Part shown: one piece after another, positions 45,699 to 57,651 of the stretch | Layout of the letters: each line of letters begins with the position of its first letter | Numbering within the stretch: position 1 is the first letter of the stretch | Assembly (NCBI RefSeq): GCF_015351075.1 | Contig: NZ_JADKRS010000004.1 | Location: forward strand, 62,001 to 126,000 | Reading direction: 5' to 3' | Length of the DNA stretch: 64,000 bases | DNA from: Clavibacter sp. VKM Ac-2873 | GTDB lineage: Bacteria; Actinomycetota; Actinomycetes; Actinomycetales; Microbacteriaceae | Made by a program: the position numbers and the translations under genes | The notes under the pieces: model-generated | The model's database searches: none | The model's input: the letters and a program-made list of their open reading frames with translations, nothing else | Told to the model about the DNA's origin: nothing

Positions 45699-46484
45699 AT
45701 GGCGTCTCCGCACCACCCCCGCACCCCGTCCCTCCTCCGTCGCGCCGCGCTCGCCGCGGCCGCCGTCGCGCTCGTGCTGGGCGGGGCGTTGATCCCGGCG
45801 GGCGCCGCGTCCGCGCACGACCGGCTCGTGGGATCCATCCCCGCCGCCGACGCGACCGTCACGGACGAGCCGGGCACCATCGCGCTCGACTTCAGCGAGG
45901 AGCTCCTCGCGCTCGACGCGCAGGCGTCCGGCTTCGCGATCCAGGTGGTCAACGCCTCCGACGGCTCCTTCCACGAGGACGGCTGCATCGCGGTCGACGG
46001 GACCCGCGCCACGACCCGCATCGCGCTCGGCACGGCCGGCACCTACCAGGTCACGTGGCGCGCGGTCTCGAGCGACAGCCACCCGATCGACGGCACCTAC
46101 TCCTTCACCTACGCGCCCACGGGCGACACGACCGGCACCCCGGCGATCACGGCGGCCCCGGCCTGCGGCGACGCCTGGGCGGGCAGCGCGGCCACCGCGA
46201 CGCCGGAGCCCGAGGGCACCATGACGACCGAGGGCGCCGCGCCCGTCGCGCCCGCACCCACGTCCGATGCGCGGTCCGGCGCGTCCGTGCCGCTCGCGGA
46301 GACGGCCGAGACCACGCCCGTGTGGGTGTTCGTGCTCATCGGCCTCGTGATCCTCGCCGCCGCCGTGCTCGTGGTGGTCGGCGTCGTGCGCCGGTCGTCG
46401 CGTCGGTTCCCCGGCGAGGACGGCCCCGGCGAGGACGGCCCGAGCGTCGGCGGACCGTACGACGGCGCCGACGACCCGCGCTAG
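45699..46484 (+). CDS. CopC-domain copper-binding membrane protein
   Basis: This 261-residue protein has a signal peptide (about residues 1-35), after which the mature form would begin [16 protein letters not shown]. The N-terminal His of AH and the [15 protein letters not shown] histidine are the classic Cu(II) site of CopC. The CopC beta-sandwich ends near residue 145. A disordered Ala/Pro linker, one membrane helix (about 210-232, [21 protein letters not shown]) and a short tail follow. CopD is not fused. The convergent BlaI/CopY repressor 10 nt away may sense copper or antibiotics. Confidence 0.88.
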   Translation: MASPHHPRTPSLLRRAALAAAAVALVLGGALIPAGAASAHDRLVGSIPAADATVTDEPGTIALDFSEELLALDAQASGFAIQVVNASDGSFHEDGCIAVDGTRATTRIALGTAGTYQVTWRAVSSDSHPIDGTYSFTYAPTGDTTGTPAITAAPACGDAWAGSAATATPEPEGTMTTEGAAPVAPAPTSDARSGASVPLAETAETTPVWVFVLIGLVILAAAVLVVVGVVRRSSRRFPGEDGPGEDGPSVGGPYDGADDPR

Positions 46485-46494
46485 CGGATCCGGC

Positions 46495-46866
46495 CTAGGC
46501 CCGGTCGTCCCCGCCGAGCGCGCGGCGGAGGGCCGTGAGGTCGTCCCCGTCGAGGGTGCCGGCGAAGCGCAGCAGCGCGGCCTCGCGGTCCTTGGTGGCC
46601 GCGAGCGCGCCCGACATGAGCGACGCCGCGTGGTCCGTGCGCGAGCGGGCGGGCGCGAACGTGAGCGCGCGCGCCTCGTCGGATCGGGTGACGAGGCCCT
46701 TCTGGCCGAGCCGGTCCAGCACCGTGAGCACCGTCGTGAGCGCGGGGCGCGGATCCGGGATCCGGGCCACGACGTCCTTGGCCGTGAGCGGCTCGTCGGC
46801 GTCCCAGAGGGCGTCCATGATGGCGGCCTCGAGCTCGCCGCGGGGGCGCTGGCGTCCGATCGACAC
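46495..46866 (-). CDS. BlaI/MecI/CopY family repressor
   Basis: This 123-residue winged-helix protein has RGELEAAIMDALWDADEPLTAKDVV, then ALTTVLTVLDRLGQKGLVTRSD, the classic BlaI/CopY DNA-binding region (residues 8-70). In the BlaI group a membrane protease inactivates the repressor; in CopY a C-terminal CxCx4CxC binds copper. No cysteines are present here, so it is not a metal-sensing CopY. No BlaR protease gene is next to it. GTG at 46866 has GGGGAG upstream, which is why I chose it over upstream starts. Confidence 0.85.
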   Translation of the reverse strand: MSIGRQRPRGELEAAIMDALWDADEPLTAKDVVARIPDPRPALTTVLTVLDRLGQKGLVTRSDEARALTFAPARSRTDHAASLMSGALAATKDREAALLRFAGTLDGDDLTALRRALGGDDRA

Positions 46867-46992
46867 GGGCGTCTCCCCTCGGGACGGATGGCGGGTGGAA
46901 GAGACGATCCTAACTCCGCGCCAGGCCGCGACGGCGCTCGGCCAGGCGGCCTCGATCAGCGGCCGCCCCGCCGGATCGGGCACGATGGACCC

Positions 46993-47448
46993 ATGACCGA
47001 TTCACAGGACCGAGAGCCCACCCCCCTCGAGCAGGCCATCGCGCGCGGCCAGGCGGGCGAGTCCGACATGACCGCCGTCCTGACCGAGTTCATCAACACG
47101 ACGGTCGTGGTGCCCACCGCCACGCCCCTCACCCCCGAGACCGACCAGCTCCAGCCCGTCCTCTTCGACCGCGACGGCGTGCCCATGCTCGCCGCGTTCA
47201 CGCACGAGGACCGCATCGACGAGAAGGTGACGAGCGTCGCCGACCACGTCGCCACCATCCCCGCCGCCGAGCTCGTGCAGGCGATCCCCGAGGGCACCGG
47301 CCTCGTCATCAACGTGGGCACCACCGACGGCTTCGAGATGATGCCCGAGGGCGTCGCGCAGCTCGCCGACGACGTGCGCCGCGTCATCGACCAGGACGAG
47401 GACGGCGCCCCGCAGGCGCCCGCATCGCCCGCGCCCGACGCGATCTGA
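46993..47448 (+). CDS. SseB-like domain protein
   Basis: This 151-residue protein has the SseB N-terminal domain: PLEQAIARGQAGESDMTAVLTEFINTTVVVPT, then QPVLFDRDGVPMLAAFTHEDRID and AELVQAIPEGTGLVINVG. The domain is soluble with no known activity in actinobacteria. A disordered acidic tail follows. CACGAT and 6 nt precede the ATG, an off-consensus leaderless layout. It is divergent from the BlaI-like gene. A hairpin follows and separates it from the glycine operon. Confidence 0.82.
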   Translation: MTDSQDREPTPLEQAIARGQAGESDMTAVLTEFINTTVVVPTATPLTPETDQLQPVLFDRDGVPMLAAFTHEDRIDEKVTSVADHVATIPAAELVQAIPEGTGLVINVGTTDGFEMMPEGVAQLADDVRRVIDQDEDGAPQAPASPAPDAI

Positions 47449-47474
47449 TCCCGCCGGTCGATCCGACCACCCGA

Positions 47475-47504
47475 CGCCGCCGCATCCACCCGGGTGCGGC
47501 GGCG
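47475..47504 (+). terminator. Hairpin after the sseB-like gene, before the glycine riboswitch
   Basis: 10-bp perfect stem CGCCGCCGCA/TGCGGCGGCG with a 10-nt loop that is partly self-complementary. No T tract. Confidence 0.6.
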
Positions 47505-47580
47505 CCGTCGCGTCCGATCGGGACGGCTGCGCCGGTCGGATCCGCCGGGAATCGTCACACGGCCGAAACGTCCCGCTCGA

Positions 47581-47586
47581 TATGCT
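47581..47586 (+). promoter_or_regulatory. -10 element (TATGCT) of the gcv operon
   Basis: TATGCT lies 26 nt before the first riboswitch stem, placing the RNA start near 47593. No good -35 was found. Confidence 0.5.
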
Positions 47587-47611
47587 GGAGCACGAACACA
47601 CGGCCGCGCAC

Positions 47612-47773
47612 GCATCGCGGGAGAGCTCCTCCGGGAGCACCGAAGGAGCAAGCCTCCCCGCCAATCTCTCAGGTCCACGTACCGCGATGCACTGGCCACT
47701 CTGAAAAGCAGCCGTCCCGCACGGCTCGCCCACGGTGAAAGCCCGTCCTCGGACGGCGCGAAGCTCTCAGGCA
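47612..47773 (+). promoter_or_regulatory. Tandem glycine riboswitch
   Basis: Two adjacent glycine aptamers lie before gcvT. Aptamer 1 (47612-47690) is closed by a 9-bp P1 stem (GCATCGCGG with CCGCGATGC) and contains GGGAGAG, GCACCGAAGGAGCAA and CCAATCTCTCAGG. Aptamer 2 (about 47691-47773) contains CACGGTGAAAGC and GCGAAGCTCTCAGG. These are the conserved core motifs of the gcvT RNA class. Glycine binding normally turns on the cleavage operon so excess glycine feeds one-carbon metabolism. The expression platform is probably in 47774-47830, close to the gcvT ribosome site. An ATG at 47775 in frame with gcvT overlaps its 3' edge. Confidence 0.93.
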
Positions 47774-47831
47774 CATGACAGAGGGGGAGTCCCGCATCCG
47801 GCGCCCGCGCCGGTCACGACCGGAGGACTCC

Positions 47832-49052
47832 ATGACCGACGCACCCGCCGAGACCGCGCCCGCCGCGGCGACCGCGGCCCCGCCCCGCCGATCCCCGCTG
47901 CACGCCGTGCACGAGGCGGCCGGTGCCTCCTTCACCGACTTCGCCGGCTGGCTCATGCCGGTGCGCTACACGAGCGACCTCGCCGAGCACCGCGCCGTGC
48001 GCGAGGCCGCCGGCATCTTCGACATCTCGCACATGGCCGAGATCGCGGTCGAGGGGGAGGGCGCCGCCCGGTTCCTCGACTCCGTGCTCGCGGGCAAGCT
48101 CTCCGCCATCGCCGAGTGGCAGGCGAAGTACACGCTGCTGCTGGATCCCTCGGGCGGCATCGTCGACGACCTCATCGTCTACCGCACGGGCGAGGAGTCC
48201 TTCCTCGTCGTCGCCAACGCGGGCAACCACGACCCCGTGCTCGCCGCGCTCGCGGAGGCCGCCCGGGGCCTCGACGACGTGGAGGTCGACGACGCGAGCG
48301 ACGACGTCGCCCTCATCGCCGTGCAGGGTCCGGTGTCCCGCGCGATCCTCGAGGCCACCGGCGGGCTCGAGACCGAGACGCCGCTCGAGGCGCTCCGCTA
48401 CTACCGCGCCACCGCGGCGCGCTTCGCCGGCCAGGACGTGCTCGTCGCCCGCACCGGGTACACGGGCGAGGACGGCTACGAGCTGTACGTCGCGACCGAG
48501 GACGCCGTCGCCCTGTGGGAGGCGCTCGTCGCGGCCGGCACGCCGCTCGGCCTCCTCAACACGGGCCTCGCCTGCCGCGACACGCTGCGCCTCGAGGCCG
48601 GCATGCCGCTCTACGGCCACGAGCTCGGCCTCCACACCCTGCCCGTCCAGGCCGGTCTCGGCAAGGTGGTCGCGCTCGGCAAGGAGGGCGACTTCCGCGG
48701 GCGCGCGGCCGTGGAGAAGGGGCCGGATCCCGTCGCCCGCGTGCTCGTCGGCCTCGTCACCGAGGGCCGCCGCGCGCCCCGCGCCGACTACCCCGTCTAC
48801 GCCGAGGAGGCCGCGGGCGACTCCGCCGCCGCCCTCGAGGCCGTGATGGACGCCACCGAAGGCGCCGTCGCGCCTGTCGGCATCGTCACGAGCGGGGCCC
48901 TGTCGCCCACGCTCGGCCACCCCGTCGCCATGGCGTACGTGGATCCCGCGCTCGCCGCCCCCGGCACGCGCCTGACCGTCGACGTCCGCGGCACGCGCGT
49001 GCCCGCCACCGTCGTGACCCTCCCCTTCTACTCGCGAAAGGCCCTCGCATGA
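47832..49052 (+). CDS. gcvT: Glycine cleavage system T protein (aminomethyltransferase)
   Basis: GcvT (406 residues) moves the methylene group from H-protein-bound aminomethyl to tetrahydrofolate, releasing ammonia. Family signatures: [24 protein letters not shown] (residues 25-48), [24 protein letters not shown] (about 210-224) and [20 protein letters not shown]. An insertion of about 20 residues lies after [11 protein letters not shown] 47832 has GGAGGA 6 nt upstream, better than the ATG at 47775 at the riboswitch edge. The stop overlaps gcvH (ATGA). Confidence 0.95.
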   Translation: MTDAPAETAPAAATAAPPRRSPLHAVHEAAGASFTDFAGWLMPVRYTSDLAEHRAVREAAGIFDISHMAEIAVEGEGAARFLDSVLAGKLSAIAEWQAKYTLLLDPSGGIVDDLIVYRTGEESFLVVANAGNHDPVLAALAEAARGLDDVEVDDASDDVALIAVQGPVSRAILEATGGLETETPLEALRYYRATAARFAGQDVLVARTGYTGEDGYELYVATEDAVALWEALVAAGTPLGLLNTGLACRDTLRLEAGMPLYGHELGLHTLPVQAGLGKVVALGKEGDFRGRAAVEKGPDPVARVLVGLVTEGRRAPRADYPVYAEEAAGDSAAALEAVMDATEGAVAPVGIVTSGALSPTLGHPVAMAYVDPALAAPGTRLTVDVRGTRVPATVVTLPFYSRKALA

Positions 49053-49416
49053 CCGACCAGACCAGCCTCCAGTACACCGCCGAGCACGAGTGGGTGCAGG
49101 TCGACGGCGACGTCGCGACCGTCGGCATCACGGCCTACGCCGCCGACAAGCTCGGCGACGTCGTCTTCGTCGAGCTGCCCGCCGTGGGCGACGAGCTCGC
49201 GGGCGGCGAGGTCGTCGGCGAGATCGAGTCGACCAAGTCGGTCGGCGAGCTCTTCGCGCCCATCGACGGCACGGTCACGGAGGTCAACGACGACGTCGTG
49301 GCCTCGCCCGACCTCGTCAACAGCGACCCGTTCGGCGCCGGCTGGCTCGTGAAGGTCCGCTTCGAGGCGCTCCCCGCGCTCCTCAGCCACGACGAGTACG
49401 TCGCGCTGGTGGGCGA

Positions 49417-49420
<4 letters not shown>
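49049..49420 (+). CDS. gcvH: Glycine cleavage system H protein
   Basis: GcvH (123 residues) carries the aminomethyl intermediate on a lipoyl group. The lipoylated lysine is in [13 protein letters not shown] (about residue 63), and [17 protein letters not shown] and [12 protein letters not shown] are conserved. The length is normal. Its ATG overlaps the gcvT stop, and its own stop overlaps the gcvP GTG. The fixed order T-H-P with 4-nt overlaps implies coupled translation of the three proteins under the riboswitch. Confidence 0.96.
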
Positions 49421-52392
<2,972 letters not shown>

Positions 52393-52429
52393 TCCGCGGG
52401 CGCGCCCGCGCGCCGCACCGCACCACCGC

Positions 52430-52465
52430 CGAGGGCGGCGGGACCACCCGGTCCCGCCGCCCTCG
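52430..52465 (+). terminator. Hairpin terminator of the gcv operon
   Basis: Perfect 16-bp stem CGAGGGCGGCGGGACC with an ACCC loop, 38 nt after the gcvP stop. No T tract. Confidence 0.8.
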
Positions 52466-52614
52466 CGTCGTCCCGCCCCTGCCCGTCCGCCCGCGTTCAC
52501 CTGCCGTCCACCGGGGATGGTCGAAGCGTCGACGGTGGATGCCTATCGTGGACGCTGCGTCCACAGGATCCCGAACGGGGATCCGCGACCCGGACGCGGA
52601 GACGAGCGCCACCC

Positions 52615-53349
52615 GTGACCACCCCCGGCCGGACGATCGTGTTCGACTTCGACGGCACGGTGTCCCTCGGCGACGGACCGGTCCTCCGCTACGCGCACCA
52701 CGTGTCCGAGACCCTGGCGGTGGACGCCCGTGCCCGCTTCGACGACGCCGTCGCCGCCGGGCTCGGGGACGTCGGCCGAGCCTCCGGCGCCATCGACGGC
52801 TACGCGCTCGTGCAGCGGCTCGCCGCCGACCACGACGTGCCCGCCCGTCTCCTCTCGGCGGCGTTCCTCGCCAGCCGTGCCGAGCTCGGCGGTCCGCATG
52901 CGCCGGTCCTGCCCCCGGCCGGCCTCGCGGCGTTCCTCGGCGGTCTCGCCGGTCGGGCCCGCCGCGTCCTCGTCACCAACTCGCCCGCCGTCCGGATCCC
53001 GGAGGCGCTCGCCGCGCTCGGCCTCGACGGCGCGTTCGACGAGGTCGTCACGGGCGCGGGCAAGCCGGCCGGCATGCCCGCCGTCCTCGGACGCGTCGAC
53101 CCCGGTCCCGCCGCGGGTCCCGCCGCCGCCCGCCTGCTCAGCGTCGGCGACCTCTGGGTCAACGACCTGGAGCCCGCCCACGCGCGCGGCTTCAGCACGG
53201 CGCTGGTCGGTCCCGGCGCGCGCGACGACACCCGGGCCACCTTCCGCGCCGCCACCCTCGCCGACCTCTACGCCGACATCGGCGCCTGGGCCGCCGCCAC
53301 CCCCGTCTCCTCCGCCCGCCCCTCCTCGCTCCCCACCGAAAGCAGATGA
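52615..53349 (+). CDS. HAD-superfamily phosphatase-like hydrolase in a Phn-type importer operon
   Basis: This 244-residue protein has the four HAD motifs: IVFDFDGTVSLG (nucleophile Asp, residues 8-19), VLVTNSP (motif II), GAGKPAGMP (motif III Lys) and SVGDLWVNDLEPA (motif IV acidic pair). It has a helical cap between motifs I and II. The substrate is unknown. It sits 4 nt before a phosphonate-type ABC binding protein, so it may act on the imported phosphorylated compound. GTG start without a strong ribosome site. The 149 nt before it, after the gcv terminator, hold no obvious promoter. Confidence 0.85.
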   Translation: MTTPGRTIVFDFDGTVSLGDGPVLRYAHHVSETLAVDARARFDDAVAAGLGDVGRASGAIDGYALVQRLAADHDVPARLLSAAFLASRAELGGPHAPVLPPAGLAAFLGGLAGRARRVLVTNSPAVRIPEALAALGLDGAFDEVVTGAGKPAGMPAVLGRVDPGPAAGPAAARLLSVGDLWVNDLEPAHARGFSTALVGPGARDDTRATFRAATLADLYADIGAWAAATPVSSARPSSLPTESR

Positions 53350-53353
53350 CCCC

Positions 53354-54331
53354 ATGAAGAAGACCGCCATCCAGGTCCTGGCCCTCGGAGCCGTGGCCGC
53401 CCTCGCGCTCACCGGCTGCTCCAGCGGATCCGGCGCCGACGCGTCCGGCACCCCCGGGGCCGCCGCGGATCCGACCTCCCTCACGCTCGCGCTCGTCCCG
53501 TCCCAGGACCAGGACGGGCTCGTCCAGACGGCCGCGCCGCTCACCGACATGCTCACGAAGGCGCTCGGCATCCCCGTCACCGGCGTGGTGTCGAAGGACT
53601 ACCAGGCCGCGGTGGAGGCGATGGGCGCCGACCAGGCGCAGATCGGCTTCCTCCCGTCGCTCCAGCTCTGGCAGGCGAGCGACATGTACAAGGCCAAGGT
53701 CGTCCTGCAGACCGAGCGCAACGGCAACATCACGTACCCGGCCCAGTTCATGACGAACGACCCCGACAAGTACTGCGACGACGCGCCCGTCGAGCGCGAC
53801 GGCATGCTGTTCTGCAACGGCGCGGACGCGCTCGCGGGACCGCAGGGCCTCGACTCCATCACGAAGGTGAAGGGCGCGAAGGTCGCCGTCCTCGGCCCGG
53901 GCTCGCCCGCCGGCTACATCTACCCGATGCTGGCGCTCAAGGACGCCGGGCTCGACATCGACTCGGACATCCAGCGGATCCCCGTCACGGCCAACGACGC
54001 CTCGGTGCTCGCCGTCTACAACGGCGACGCGGAGGTCGGCTTCAGCTTCTGGGACGCCCGCACCATCGTGAAGAAGGACAAGCCGGACGTGGGCCAGAAG
54101 GTCGTCGTCTTCGCCATGACGGACGAGATCCCGAACGACGGCGTCGCGGTCTCCGGCTCGCTCTCGCCGGAGCTGCAGGACAAGATCACGAAGGCGCTCG
54201 CCGACTACTCGGCCACGCCCGAGGGCTCAGCGGCCCTCACCGCCATCTACTCGATCACGAAGCTCGCGCCCGCCGACCCGTCCTCGCTCGACGTCGTGGC
54301 CCGCGCCGCGCAGTCGCTCGGTCTGCAGTAG
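53354..54331 (+). CDS. phnD: Phosphate/phosphite/phosphonate ABC importer binding lipoprotein (PhnD family)
   Basis: This 325-residue receptor has a lipoprotein signal with lipobox ALTGC near residue 20. The PhnD/periplasmic type II core includes LTLALVPSQDQDG, QAAVEAMGADQAQIGFLPS and VLGPGSPAGYIYPMLALK. The family binds phosphonates, phosphite or hypophosphite through two Ser/Thr-rich helices; the ligand cannot be read here. No C-P lyase, phosphonatase or ptxD gene is in the operon. That makes ordinary phosphonate use doubtful. The next gene, phnC, starts 3 nt downstream. Confidence 0.86.
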   Translation: MKKTAIQVLALGAVAALALTGCSSGSGADASGTPGAAADPTSLTLALVPSQDQDGLVQTAAPLTDMLTKALGIPVTGVVSKDYQAAVEAMGADQAQIGFLPSLQLWQASDMYKAKVVLQTERNGNITYPAQFMTNDPDKYCDDAPVERDGMLFCNGADALAGPQGLDSITKVKGAKVAVLGPGSPAGYIYPMLALKDAGLDIDSDIQRIPVTANDASVLAVYNGDAEVGFSFWDARTIVKKDKPDVGQKVVVFAMTDEIPNDGVAVSGSLSPELQDKITKALADYSATPEGSAALTAIYSITKLAPADPSSLDVVARAAQSLGLQ

Positions 54332-54334
54332 CGC

Positions 54335-55156
54335 ATGCCCGCCACCCGCTCCCTCGCGGAGGCCGACGCGCTCGCGCCGGCCTCCGCGCCGTGGGCCGTC
54401 CGCCTCCGCGGCGTCACGGTCCGGTACCCCAACGGCGTCGTCGCGCTGAAGGACGTCTCCCTCGACATCGCGGGCGGCGAGATGGTCTCGATCGTCGGCC
54501 TGTCCGGATCGGGGAAGTCGAGCCTCATCCGCACCATCAACGGCCTCGTCCCCGTGTCCTCGGGCGAGGTGGAGGTGGGCGGCACGCGCGTCGACGGCCT
54601 CGCGGGTCGGCGGCTGCGCGCCCTCCGCGGCGACATCGGCATGATCTTCCAGGGCTTCAACCTGGCCTCCCGCACCAGCGTGCTGAACAACGTCCTCGTC
54701 GGACGCCTCGCGCACACGCCCGGCTGGCGCACCTTCCTCGGCCTGCACACGGCGGCGGACCGCGAGATCGCGTTCCAGGCCCTCGAGAGCGTGGGGATAC
54801 TCGCCAAGGTCTGGGACCGTGCGTCCACCCTGTCCGGCGGCCAGCAGCAGCGCGTCGCCATCGCGCGGGCGTTGGCGCAGCGGCCCCGGCTCGTCCTCGC
54901 CGACGAGCCGGTCGCGAGCCTCGACCCGCCGACCGCGCACGGCGTCATGGGCGACCTGCGTCGGATCAACCGGGAGCTCGGGATCACCGTGCTCACGAAC
55001 CTGCACCTGCTCGACCTCGCGCGCGGCTACGGCGACCGGATGATCGGCCTCCGGGCGGGCGAGGTCGTCTACGACGGACCGGCCGCGACCGCGGGCGACG
55101 ACGTCTTCGAGGCGATCTACGGCCGGTCGATCCGGCCGGAGGACACCCTCGGATGA
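54335..55156 (+). CDS. phnC: Phosphonate-type ABC importer ATP-binding protein
   Basis: This 273-residue ATPase has Walker [15 protein letters not shown] (about residues 54-67), the signature [15 protein letters not shown] and Walker [16 protein letters not shown]-loop and H-loop ([17 protein letters not shown]) are also present. It matches the PhnC group in length and in [24 protein letters not shown]. It energises the two PhnE-like permeases encoded next. Its stop overlaps the first permease start (ATGA). Confidence 0.93.
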   Translation: MPATRSLAEADALAPASAPWAVRLRGVTVRYPNGVVALKDVSLDIAGGEMVSIVGLSGSGKSSLIRTINGLVPVSSGEVEVGGTRVDGLAGRRLRALRGDIGMIFQGFNLASRTSVLNNVLVGRLAHTPGWRTFLGLHTAADREIAFQALESVGILAKVWDRASTLSGGQQQRVAIARALAQRPRLVLADEPVASLDPPTAHGVMGDLRRINRELGITVLTNLHLLDLARGYGDRMIGLRAGEVVYDGPAATAGDDVFEAIYGRSIRPEDTLG

Positions 55157-55947
55157 GCGTCCGCGAGCTGCCGCCGCGGCCGGCCGGCCGCTGGCGGCCC
55201 TGGGTCGCGCTCGCCGTGGTGCTCGTCATCACCGCGGTCGCGATGAGCCCGCAGCTGGGCGTCGCGTTCGGGTTCGACGCCATCGCGCGCAACTGGCGCA
55301 ACGGCGCCGACAAGCTGGTGCGCCTGGTCCAGCCGGACTGGGCCTTCTTCCCGCGCACGGTCGCGCCGATGCTCGAGACCCTGGCCATGGCCGTCATCGC
55401 GACGGTCGCGGGCGCGGCGGTCGCGCTGCCGCTCAGCCTGTGGGCGGCGCGGCTCACCAACCCCCACCCGGTGAGCCGGGGGATCCTCCGCGCGATCCTC
55501 AACGTCGTGCGCGCGGTGCCCGAGCTGCTCTACGCCTCGCTGCTCGTCGCCATGGTGGGCGTCGGCGCCCTCCCCGGCATCATCGCGCTCGTCCTGTTCA
55601 ACGTGGGCATCATCGTGAAGCTCGTGTCGGAGTCCATCGAGTCGAACGACGCCGGTCCCCTGGAGGCCGGTCGCGCGGCGGGCGGGACGCGGATGCAGGT
55701 CGACCGCGCCGTGGCGCTCCCGGACGTGCTGCCCGGCTTCATCGGGCAGACGCTCTACGTGCTCGAGCTCAACGTGCGCGCGTCCACCGTGCTCGGCCTG
55801 GTGGGAGCGGGCGGCATCGGCCTCCTCATCGACGCCGTGCGCACCTTCTACCGCTACGACCAGCTCGCGCTCATCGTGCTCGAGATCCTCGTGATCGTCA
55901 TCGTCATCGACCTCGTCTCGAACGAGATCAGGAAGAGGATCGCATGA
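55153..55947 (+). CDS. phnE: Phosphonate-type ABC importer permease 1 (PhnE)
   Basis: This 264-residue membrane protein has about six helices, from [20 protein letters not shown] to a basic end (NEIRKRIA). The docking loop reads [22 protein letters not shown] (about residues 160-180). [22 protein letters not shown] is the PhnE signature. Two separate permease genes replace the usual homodimer, giving a heterodimeric channel. ATG overlaps phnC; the end overlaps permease 2. Confidence 0.88.
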   Translation: MSVRELPPRPAGRWRPWVALAVVLVITAVAMSPQLGVAFGFDAIARNWRNGADKLVRLVQPDWAFFPRTVAPMLETLAMAVIATVAGAAVALPLSLWAARLTNPHPVSRGILRAILNVVRAVPELLYASLLVAMVGVGALPGIIALVLFNVGIIVKLVSESIESNDAGPLEAGRAAGGTRMQVDRAVALPDVLPGFIGQTLYVLELNVRASTVLGLVGAGGIGLLIDAVRTFYRYDQLALIVLEILVIVIVIDLVSNEIRKRIA

Positions 55948-56750
55948 GCCTCGCCGTGCCCGTCCGCCCCCGCCGCCCCGGCCGCGTCGTCGCCGCCGCG
56001 GGCGTCACCGTCGTCGTGGTCGTCGCCTGCTGGTCGGCCGACATCGCGTGGGACCGCCTCGCCGACCTGCCCGCCGAGGTCGTCCGCTACCTCTGGCTCA
56101 TGTTCGCCAGCCCCGACTGGTCGAAGCTGCCCGAGGCCCTGGCCCAGACCTGGGTCTCGGTGCTCATGGCCTGGGTCGGCACGGTCATCGGCGTCGTCGT
56201 GTCGGTGCCGCTCGCGTTCGTCGCGGCCCGCGGGTTCGCTCCGGCCGGCGTGCGCTGGCCGCTGCGGATCCTGTTCTCCGCCATCCGCGCGGTCCCGGAG
56301 ATCATCACCGCGATCATCATCCTGTCCGTCACCGGGCTCACGCCGCTCACGGGCGCGCTCGCGCTCGCCGTCTCGAGCGTCGGCACCCTCGGCAAGTGGG
56401 GCTACGAGTCCGTCGAGGGCGTGGGTCGGGGCCCGATCGAGGCGGTGCGCGCGGCCGGCGGCGGCGCGTGGTCGATCATCCGCTGGGGCGTGTGGCCGCA
56501 GGCGAGCGGCGAGTTCCTCTCCTTCTGGCTGTACCGGTTCGAGATCAACGTGCGCGCGTCGGCCGTCCTCGGCCTCATCGGCGTCGGCGGGATCGGCGAC
56601 ATGCTCACCTCCTACACTCAGTACCGGGAGTGGTCCACCGTCGGCGTGCTCCTCATCGTGGTGGTCGCCGTCACCATGTCGATCGACGCGATCTCCGGAG
56701 CGATCCGCCGCCGCATCACCGAGGGGGCGAGGGTCCGTGCAGTGGAGTGA
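55944..56750 (+). CDS. phnE: Phosphonate-type ABC importer permease 2 (PhnE)
   Basis: This 268-residue permease is related to permease 1. It has the same features: helix VVAAAGVTVVVVVACWS, docking loop YESVEGVGRGPIEAVRAAGGGA and RFEINVRASAVLGLIGVGGIGD. It lies at the 3' end of the transport genes and overlaps the RpiR-type regulator start by 14 nt. With permease 1 it likely forms the membrane part of the importer. Confidence 0.88.
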   Translation: MSLAVPVRPRRPGRVVAAAGVTVVVVVACWSADIAWDRLADLPAEVVRYLWLMFASPDWSKLPEALAQTWVSVLMAWVGTVIGVVVSVPLAFVAARGFAPAGVRWPLRILFSAIRAVPEIITAIIILSVTGLTPLTGALALAVSSVGTLGKWGYESVEGVGRGPIEAVRAAGGGAWSIIRWGVWPQASGEFLSFWLYRFEINVRASAVLGLIGVGGIGDMLTSYTQYREWSTVGVLLIVVVAVTMSIDAISGAIRRRITEGARVRAVE

Positions 56751-57609
56751 CGACGTCGGGCCGACCACGCGCATCGCGACCGTGGTCAACGCCCTGCAGC
56801 CGAGCGAGCGCCGGGTGGTCGAGCTCATCCTCGACGACACCGAGGGCGTGGTGGAGATCACCGCGCAGGAGCTCGCCGATCGCGCGGGCGTCGCGCGGTC
56901 GACCGTGATCCGCTCCTGCCAGAGCCTCGGCTACCGCGGCTACCCGCAGCTGCGCGTCGCCCTCACGCGCGAGCTGGCCCGCAGCTCGGCGCGGGCGTCG
57001 ACCGCCGCGGGCGACGGCGCGCACGGCACCAGCGCCCTCGGCCGGATCCGCTCCGACCTCGACGCGCTCGCGGCCGCCCTGCCCCGGGTCGCGAGCGTCC
57101 TCACCGAGGCGGAGGTGGAGGACGCCGTCGCGCGCGTGGTCGCGGCCCGCCGGCTCGTGATCGTCGCGAGCGGCCTGTCCTCGCCGCTCGCCCTCGACCT
57201 CTCGATGCGGCTCACCGCCGTCGGGCGCCCGACGGAGCACGTCGCGGATCCCATCGGCCAGCAGATCGCCGTCAGCCGCCTCGGCGCCGACGACGTGGTG
57301 CTCGTCATCAGCGGCAGCGGCGCCAACGAGCTGAGCCTCCGGGCCGCGCGCGCGGCCCGCTCGGCCGGCGCGGGGATCGTCGCGGTCACCTCGTTCGCGA
57401 CCTCGCCCATCGGCGCCATCGCCGACGTCGCCCTCGTCGTCGCGCCCGCGAAGGCCGGCTTCCGCCACGAGGTGGAGCACACGTCGCGCATCCCGCACGT
57501 CATCGTCCTGGAGTCGCTCGTCGAGATCGTCGCCGATCGGCTGGGCGCGACCGCGGCCGACACCCGCGCGGGCGTGCTCGCCATCCTCAGCGACGCGCTC
57601 AGCGACTGA
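56737..57609 (+). CDS. MurR/RpiR family transcriptional regulator
   Basis: This 290-residue regulator has an N-terminal RpiR helix-turn-helix (about residues 18-75, LADRAGVARSTVIRSCQSLGY). A C-terminal SIS sugar-phosphate-binding domain follows (about 120-260), with VIVASGLSSPLALDLSMRL and DVVLVISGSGANELSLRAARAA. RpiR regulators usually sense phosphosugars such as ribose-5-P, MurNAc-6-P or glucosamine-6-P. This suggests that the imported compound is, or becomes, a sugar or polyol phosphate. GTG start inside the permease 2 gene. A hairpin ends the operon. Confidence 0.88.
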   Translation: MQWSDDVGPTTRIATVVNALQPSERRVVELILDDTEGVVEITAQELADRAGVARSTVIRSCQSLGYRGYPQLRVALTRELARSSARASTAAGDGAHGTSALGRIRSDLDALAAALPRVASVLTEAEVEDAVARVVAARRLVIVASGLSSPLALDLSMRLTAVGRPTEHVADPIGQQIAVSRLGADDVVLVISGSGANELSLRAARAARSAGAGIVAVTSFATSPIGAIADVALVVAPAKAGFRHEVEHTSRIPHVIVLESLVEIVADRLGATAADTRAGVLAILSDALSD

Positions 57610-57612
57610 CCG

Positions 57613-57646
57613 CGTGCCGGGCGCCTCGACGGGGGCGCCCGGCACG
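57613..57646. terminator. Hairpin between convergent rpiR-type gene and actP
   Basis: Perfect 13-bp stem CGTGCCGGGCGCC with an 8-nt loop. It sits 4-5 nt beyond each gene end. No T tract. Confidence 0.75.
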
Positions 57647-57651
57647 AGCCC

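Noticed and set aside
46495-46866. Calling the repressor CopY because of the adjacent CopC gene
   Set aside because: The protein has no cysteines, so the copper-binding CxCx4CxC of CopY is absent; the family name is kept general.
47775-47777. ATG at 47775 as the gcvT start
   Set aside because: It lies at the edge of the riboswitch without a ribosome site; ATG 47832 has GGAGGA and matches the usual GcvT N-terminus better. Kept as a finding only.
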